64,000 nucleotides of DNA, from NCBI GenBank assembly GCA_028671895.1, contig CM053810.1:59707501-59771500 (forward strand), given 5' to 3'. This document shows positions 59,888 to 64,000 of the stretch, piece by piece. Both the position numbers and the translations under genes were made by a program. How positions within the stretch are numbered: the stretch's first letter is position 1; every line of letters starts with the position of its first letter. The stretch comes from Oenanthe sinensis (lineage: Eukaryota; Streptophyta; Magnoliopsida; Apiales; Apiaceae). The notes beneath the pieces were generated by a model that worked only from the letters and a program-made list of their open reading frames with translations, was not told the origin of the DNA and searched no databases.

Positions 59888-59935
59888 AATATTAAGATAT
59901 TTTAATACATTTTTAGATAAAATTGATAAAGAAAT
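59853..59935 (+). pseudogene. Truncated start of viral-type ORF 3
   Basis: A third ATG (59853), overlapping the end of ORF 2, opens a frame starting MTDPNSLRRRFKILRYFN. It runs only ~27 codons before the sequence switches at about 59935-59945 to a minus-oriented copy of the leader. In a complete genome this would be the polyprotein start; everything after it is missing here. Confidence 0.45.
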
Positions 59936-59940
59936 AGAAA

Positions 59941-60030
59941 GATCACATAAATAATTACTTTACCAATAACATAAATAGTAATCATTAGTTTAGGGTATTA
60001 CCTAGTATTTGTATTTCAGATCACCTTAGC
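59941..60030 (-). repeat. Third copy of viral leader fragment
   Basis: Matches 57096-57185 in the same window orientation, from GATCACA(T)AAATAATTAC to CAGATCACCTTAGC. The junction with ORF 3 shares AGATCACA with the leader, pointing to microhomology-mediated joining. Confidence 0.85.
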
Positions 60031-60033
60031 TGC

Positions 60034-60070
60034 ATAAAGAAACGGTGAAGATACGCCACTAGTTTACCTT
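60034..60070. repeat. 37-bp direct repeat, right flank of the viral block
   Basis: Partner of 56686-56722. This copy ends at the donor site of the captured CNX1 exon (GTAAAC on the minus strand), showing that the inserted block sits in a CNX1 intron. Confidence 0.9.
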
Positions 60071-61933
60071 GTCAAAATAGACTTTCCCCCTCTTTTCAAG
60101 CAAAGGCTTGATGTAGTCCTTATCCCCCGTTGAAAGTCCTCCAGAAGTTAAAATAATATGAATCCCAGAAGAGAAAGCGCGATCTAAAATTCTCTCAGTC
60201 TCTTTTTAATTATCAGAGCTATACCAAGGTCCAATCTCCAATACTTCGCATTGATGCTGTGTAGCAGCAACCACCATCATAGCACGATTATGGTCCCTTA
60301 TCTGCGCATATCAATCAACTGGAAGTAAAAATTCCAGATACAAAATGTAGTCATATAGTGCAGCTACAAAGTACATTTCAACACTAACTCATACTATAAG
60401 ACATACTAAATTTGATAAATTAACCTGACCTTCTTCACTGAATCACTAGTACTCTTCTGACATTTAAGAAATTCACTTCTAACCATATTACAATACATAT
60501 ACAAGCAAGCTTTATTAAGATAAAGGCAACTAGTGTCTGGCGTTTAAATAAAAAATTAAAAGAAAAAAGGGAAGTTGAGATAGTTATCAAATAATCTGCA
60601 GGCCTGGCCACGGCCTAAACACTCTGTAGTAGGCTCTACAAGTTCATCACCAGTGGATAGCAAATTAGCACATCAATTATTGGCATAGGATATACCTGCA
60701 TCATAGCATGCATCACTCACAATTTTTATAAACACAAGGTCAAATCCAGATCAAACAAAAAGAAATTAGTCAGAAACCTAAAACCTTCACCACCACTACA
60801 CCCACGGTTGCGAGTAGACCAATTTCTGCAGCACCTAATCATTCATCTGATTTTAACACGACAAAATCTTTCTCAATGTCACATCCCTGATCAAACAAAT
60901 CTAGATAAGAATTCATGATGCAAAGAAGATATAAAAAAAAGTCAAACATTATTGGGTGACTTTTACAATAAAAGTTGTAAAAAAAACTAATAATCTACCA
61001 GCATGCCTAACACCAAAACTTGATATTACTCGATATCATCCGTAAGGGCAATGACTGAGTCAGTAGAAATGCTAATGATCATAAAAACAGAGCTAGCCCA
61101 AGGTTATCCAGAAAATCATCCTCAAGAACAAAAGTTGACACGTTAAATACACTAGTAAGGAATAAACTGGTTCAGTAGCAATTCAAGAGAGTTGAAGTAG
61201 TGTACATGGTGAGAAACTGAAGTGTAGTCTGAGATCTGAATAGTGATTCTGTATAAGTACAACTCTACAGTCTACAGTCAGTAATAGTTAAAAGGATTCG
61301 GGAATTAAAATATAAAAAAAGTCATTAGCAAACTCTACAATAGATAGAAATGAAATATATCTACCAAAAGCTGTGCTAAATAAGGCAACCACCATTCTTT
61401 AAATTTTTTTCTTTACTAATCTCAAACTTGCAAGCTTTTCTTTTTTTAGACTTGTAGTAATTCCACATAAGATTCCCTGGAGTGCGTTTTTTGAGCTTAT
61501 CTGCATGCTTTGACTAGATACTTCTAAAGGTTAAACTCGCATTCCTAGTATATCCCAAAAGAGGTATTAAAGTTCATACCACAGGGCGTATATCAACTCC
61601 TGGACTAGTTTTTGCTAATATCTTTACTCGGCTCAAACCAACTAAATTACTCCTGATGATTTCAAAGTCCTCCACCTGCACAACTGCATCAGCACCATCT
61701 GGAATTGGTCCTGGCAAGAATTAATGTTTAGTTTCCAAAGAATGAAACCAATATGAAATTCTGATTGGCAAAAGAAATGCAATCTGCCAAGTTTACTGTC
61801 ATCTACCTCCAGTCGTGACATATGCTACAGTTCCAGGAGACACTATCACGCCAAGTCCATCATTTCCTGCCCTTGATTCAGTAATTATAGGATACTCCCC
61901 AGGGCCATGAGAGGCAACTACTGCATATTCATC
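60068..61933 (-). pseudogene. CNX1: Captured CNX1 (molybdopterin, MoeA-domain) segment
   Basis: Intron-containing fragment of the plant gene CNX1, whose MoeA-like domain inserts molybdate into molybdopterin. Five minus-strand exons occur in gene order: 61933-61807 (DEYAVVASHGPGEYPIITES), 61710-61580 (PIPDGADAVVQVED), 60886-60778 (GCDIEKD and EIGLLATVGV), about 60695-60603 (LSTGDELVEPTTECLGRGQ) and 60301-60068 (ILTSGGLSTGDKDYIKPLLE). The first two are open and phase-compatible. The third has an in-frame TGA, the fourth a frameshift, the fifth an in-frame TAA (about codon 32). The expected DGYA motif is DEYA. Exons before and after this segment are missing. It lies wholly inside the CACTA element, so it is a transduplicate, not the functional gene. 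Confidence 0.88.
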
Positions 61934-63015
61934 CTGCAACAGATGGTAAAAATTACACAGTCAAGTGTACTAGAGCTTCCCGATTCACACGTAAAGTTCC
62001 ATTACAACTTTTTCAGGTGGTGGAGATCGAAGATATTGCACAGTGGACATACTTAATATTTATGAAAAATTCATGGCACGTTTAAAAACAGCTAAGCAGC
62101 AGAAAAAGTTTTTCTGGCTTCAATACATGAAAATTTGAACTAAAAAATAAGTGGAGAAAAGAAGTACCTCTGGATTAAGAAAATCTCTTCACACAAACCG
62201 CTTAAAACCCCCAAGACAAAAATCCTCTGTACTAAAAAAATAGAGAAACAAAATAAAAAATTAGGGTTTGAGTTGAAAAAATCCCCAATTTAAAACTACA
62301 TCGAAATAATTCTTACCCAAATAAATACTTTTCACAAAATCCTCCTGTATTAAGTAAATCAACAGAAACAATTAAAAAAATTAGGGTTTGGAATGAAAAA
62401 AACACTAATTGAAATTAAATCGAACAAATTTGGGGGTTACCAATCTTACCAACAAATTTATATGTTTATCTATTTTGTTACCAACACACTTGCTTAAGCC
62501 GAGGATGTGATCACTTGCTTCAGCCGGAGATGTGAACTTGAGATGTGACATGAGATGAGCGATGAGCTTAGGTTTCGAGACAAAAAATTAGGGTTCTTCA
62601 ACTTTGTCGGGGAGTGAGAGTGATAGAGTGAGAAAGAGAGACAGTACAGCGTGAGAGATGTAATGAATTTGTCTAAAAAAAACTAAGTGGGTACAGTGAA
62701 AGTGGCCGTCGGGGGATTATTAAACTTAAAATAAGTAAATTATTTTATTTTTATTTTTTTACATATTTTCATATTTTTTTAAAAGATAAATATTTATTTT
62801 AGAATTTTAAAATCAAATATTATTTTCAAAATAAAAAATAAGTTACTTATTTTCAGAAAAAGTACATACATCCCTATTTTTTTCGGGAAATAAGGGCTTA
62901 TTTCCGGGGGAAAACTGTTGCCAAACAGCCCAAAAGTTAGGGGGTGTTAACAGTAAGGGCAAGAACATTATATTAAGGGAAAAATTGGGGCCGCAATTTT
63001 TTTTTTAAAACGTAA
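61934..63015. other. CACTA interior, right side
   Basis: Non-coding. 61934-62460 is AT-rich. 62480-62700 contains GA-rich sequence that could be a captured 5' leader, but I cannot assign it. 62700-62900 is poly-T/A rich. No transposase exon seen. Confidence 0.45.
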
Positions 63016-63162
63016 ATAAGACATCGGTTGTACTAAAAAGCGATGTCAAAATAACTAAACACATCACTTTTATAACGACCGATGTCATTACTTCTTTTTA
63101 CATTTGTGGCAACAAAGACCGATATTAAATGTGTGATGTTTATTCCGGTATTTCTCGTAGTG

Positions 63163-64000
63163 CCCACATAAAAGGTGTCAAATTAAAGTCTTTCAGAAAG
63201 CTCCTAGTCATAGCGGCAATCGTCCGATTTCTTCGCTCCACTAACCCATTTTGTTGTGGGGTGTAAGATGCTGTATAGTGCCTCTGTATACCAACATCTT
63301 CGCAAAAGGATGTAAACTCATTTGAACATAATTCTCCACCCATATCCGTCCTCAAGATTTTTATCCTTCGTTCTGTTCCATTCCCAACAAACGTCTTAAA
63401 CTTCTTAAATACACCAAATGCATTATGCTTTGCTTTCAACATATATACCCTCATTTTATGACTTAAATCATCAACTAGCAAGAAGAAATATCTATTACCG
63501 GCAGGCGTTGGTGGTGATATTGGCCCATAGATATCTCCATAAATTAGTTCCGGTGCCTCCTTTGCATTAAAACCCGCTTGAGAAAGGAAAGATTTCCTCG
63601 ACTGTTTTGACATCAAACAGCCCTCACATGTCTTTATAGGATGTACTAATTTTGGAAGACCGTATGCCATTTCTTTTTTTCACATAAGCTCCATTGCTTG
63701 GAAATTCACGTGTCCAAGTCGAGCATGCCACAACCATGATACATTTTCTGCCTTTGTTAGTAAACACTCAGGCTTACTTTCCTCAAGACTTATCTTGTAC
63801 AATCTATTCACAGACCTTTTTACCTTCATTAACAGTCTTCCAAACTCATCGTAAACCCATAAATAATCCCCATTAAGAATTACTTTGTTACCATCCTCTG
63901 ACAATTGACTGAGACTGATTATATTATTGCATAAGGTTGGAATAAAGTATACATCACGAAGGATTCTATCTTCACCATTCTTGCACCTAAAAGATACAGT
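63163..64000 (-). pseudogene. Ty1/copia polyprotein, 5' part (GAG-pre-integrase, integrase)
   Basis: Minus-strand copia polyprotein entering from beyond the right edge. The GAG-pre-integrase zinc region is visible (WHARLGHVNF ... CEGCLMSKQ), then the integrase core with its three acidic residues: Asp in YGDIYGP, Asp in KILRTDMGGEL, Glu in GLVERRNRT. An in-frame TGA lies at 63680-63682 between the two parts. The frame ends at LTPFMW where the CACTA element (55146-63162) begins, and continues at 55145. Protease, gag and the 5' LTR would lie outside the window. Confidence 0.9.

Larger units (their letters stand above)
56721..60033. mobile_element. Rearranged endogenous pararetrovirus-like block
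   Basis: This 3.3-kb block differs from its surroundings in base use (very A/T-rich ORFs) and reads as pieces of a Caulimoviridae-type genome. A minus-oriented half has the end of a late ORF (58358-57805), a spacer, and a promoter/leader (57588-56721). A plus-oriented half has the same promoter/leader (58359-59244), then a Met-tRNA primer site (59245), then three small overlapping ORFs, the third cut short at 59935. Last comes a third, minus-oriented leader piece (59941-60030). The order (late ORF, TATA promoter, AATAAA shortly after, long leader, primer site, small ORFs) fits pararetroviruses. No reverse transcriptase, movement or coat region is present, so family placement rests on layout. 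A degenerate LTR element is the alternative. The block is incomplete and cannot encode a virus. Confidence 0.6.
55146..63162. mobile_element. CACTA (En/Spm-type) element inserted in the copia integrase
   Basis: The right end, read inward, is CACTACGAGAAATACCGG; the left end is TACTACAAGAAAAACTGTCA, i.e. the plant CACTA terminal motif with its first base changed. Both subterminal regions are packed with direct and inverted copies of a GACATCGGTTTT/CCGATGTC word (about 55180-55310, 55590-55960 and 63020-63130), the usual transposase-binding array. I find no TNP1/TNP2-like transposase, so the element is non-autonomous. Its 8017 bp hold a Stowaway MITE, CNX1 gene fragments and a pararetrovirus-like block. 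A 3-bp target duplication is not evident (ACG left, CCC right). The copia reading frame lacks roughly 8-11 bases across the site. Confidence 0.85.

Noticed and set aside
1..64000. CRISPR arrays, bacterial operons, plasmid or phage features
   Set aside because: The DNA is plant nuclear; tandem repeats here are two-copy duplications or transposon repeats without regular unique spacers.

Overview
The window is nuclear DNA of a eudicot plant. It is AT-rich, its genes are spliced at GT-AG introns, and it carries plant-only families (aleurain protease, OXS3, PLS-class PPR, OPR3, MOB1, plant O-fucosyltransferase) among abundant plant transposons. The species cannot be fixed from the sequence; an asterid is possible.

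Layout, left to right. 1-12 kb is gene-poor: a decayed LINE RNase H remnant split by a hAT-type MITE, unassigned minus-strand exon-like pieces, and a CIPK1-like kinase pseudogene (9290-10847). 12-32.6 kb holds five plus-strand genes: a vacuolar aleurain-like cysteine protease (8 exons), an OXS3-like stress protein (2 exons), an unassigned 210-residue conserved-looking protein with a GC-AG intron, an intronless four-helix membrane protein, and a probably plastid GNAT acetyltransferase (8 exons). Between them lie a 1.8-kb non-autonomous hAT element with a perfect 8-bp target duplication and a 645-bp foldback element. 33.7-52.6 kb holds an intronless PPR gene (minus) divergent from a 9-exon O-fucosyltransferase (plus), then MOB1 (minus, 7 exons) and OPR3 of jasmonate synthesis (minus, 5 exons, peroxisomal SRL tail).

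53.4-64 kb is a nest of mobile DNA. A minus-strand Ty1/copia polyprotein is cut inside its integrase by an ~8.0-kb CACTA-type element (55146-63162). That element lacks a recognisable transposase, carries a Stowaway MITE, and holds an intron-containing captured segment of the molybdenum-cofactor gene CNX1 (MoeA-like domain, five exons, decayed). One intron of the captured segment is itself interrupted by a 3.3-kb rearranged endogenous pararetrovirus-like block (56721-60033). The block has two head-to-head copies of a promoter/leader region, a Met-tRNA primer-binding site, small overlapping ORFs and a fragment of a downstream ORF. A 37-bp direct repeat flanks it.

The host genes are unrelated housekeeping and stress genes with no operon-like logic. 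The most unusual part of the window is the copia > CACTA (with captured CNX1) > inverted-duplicated pararetrovirus nest, which could give rise to double-stranded RNA. All exon models were built by eye from splice sites, reading phase and remembered family sequence patterns; no database search was run.
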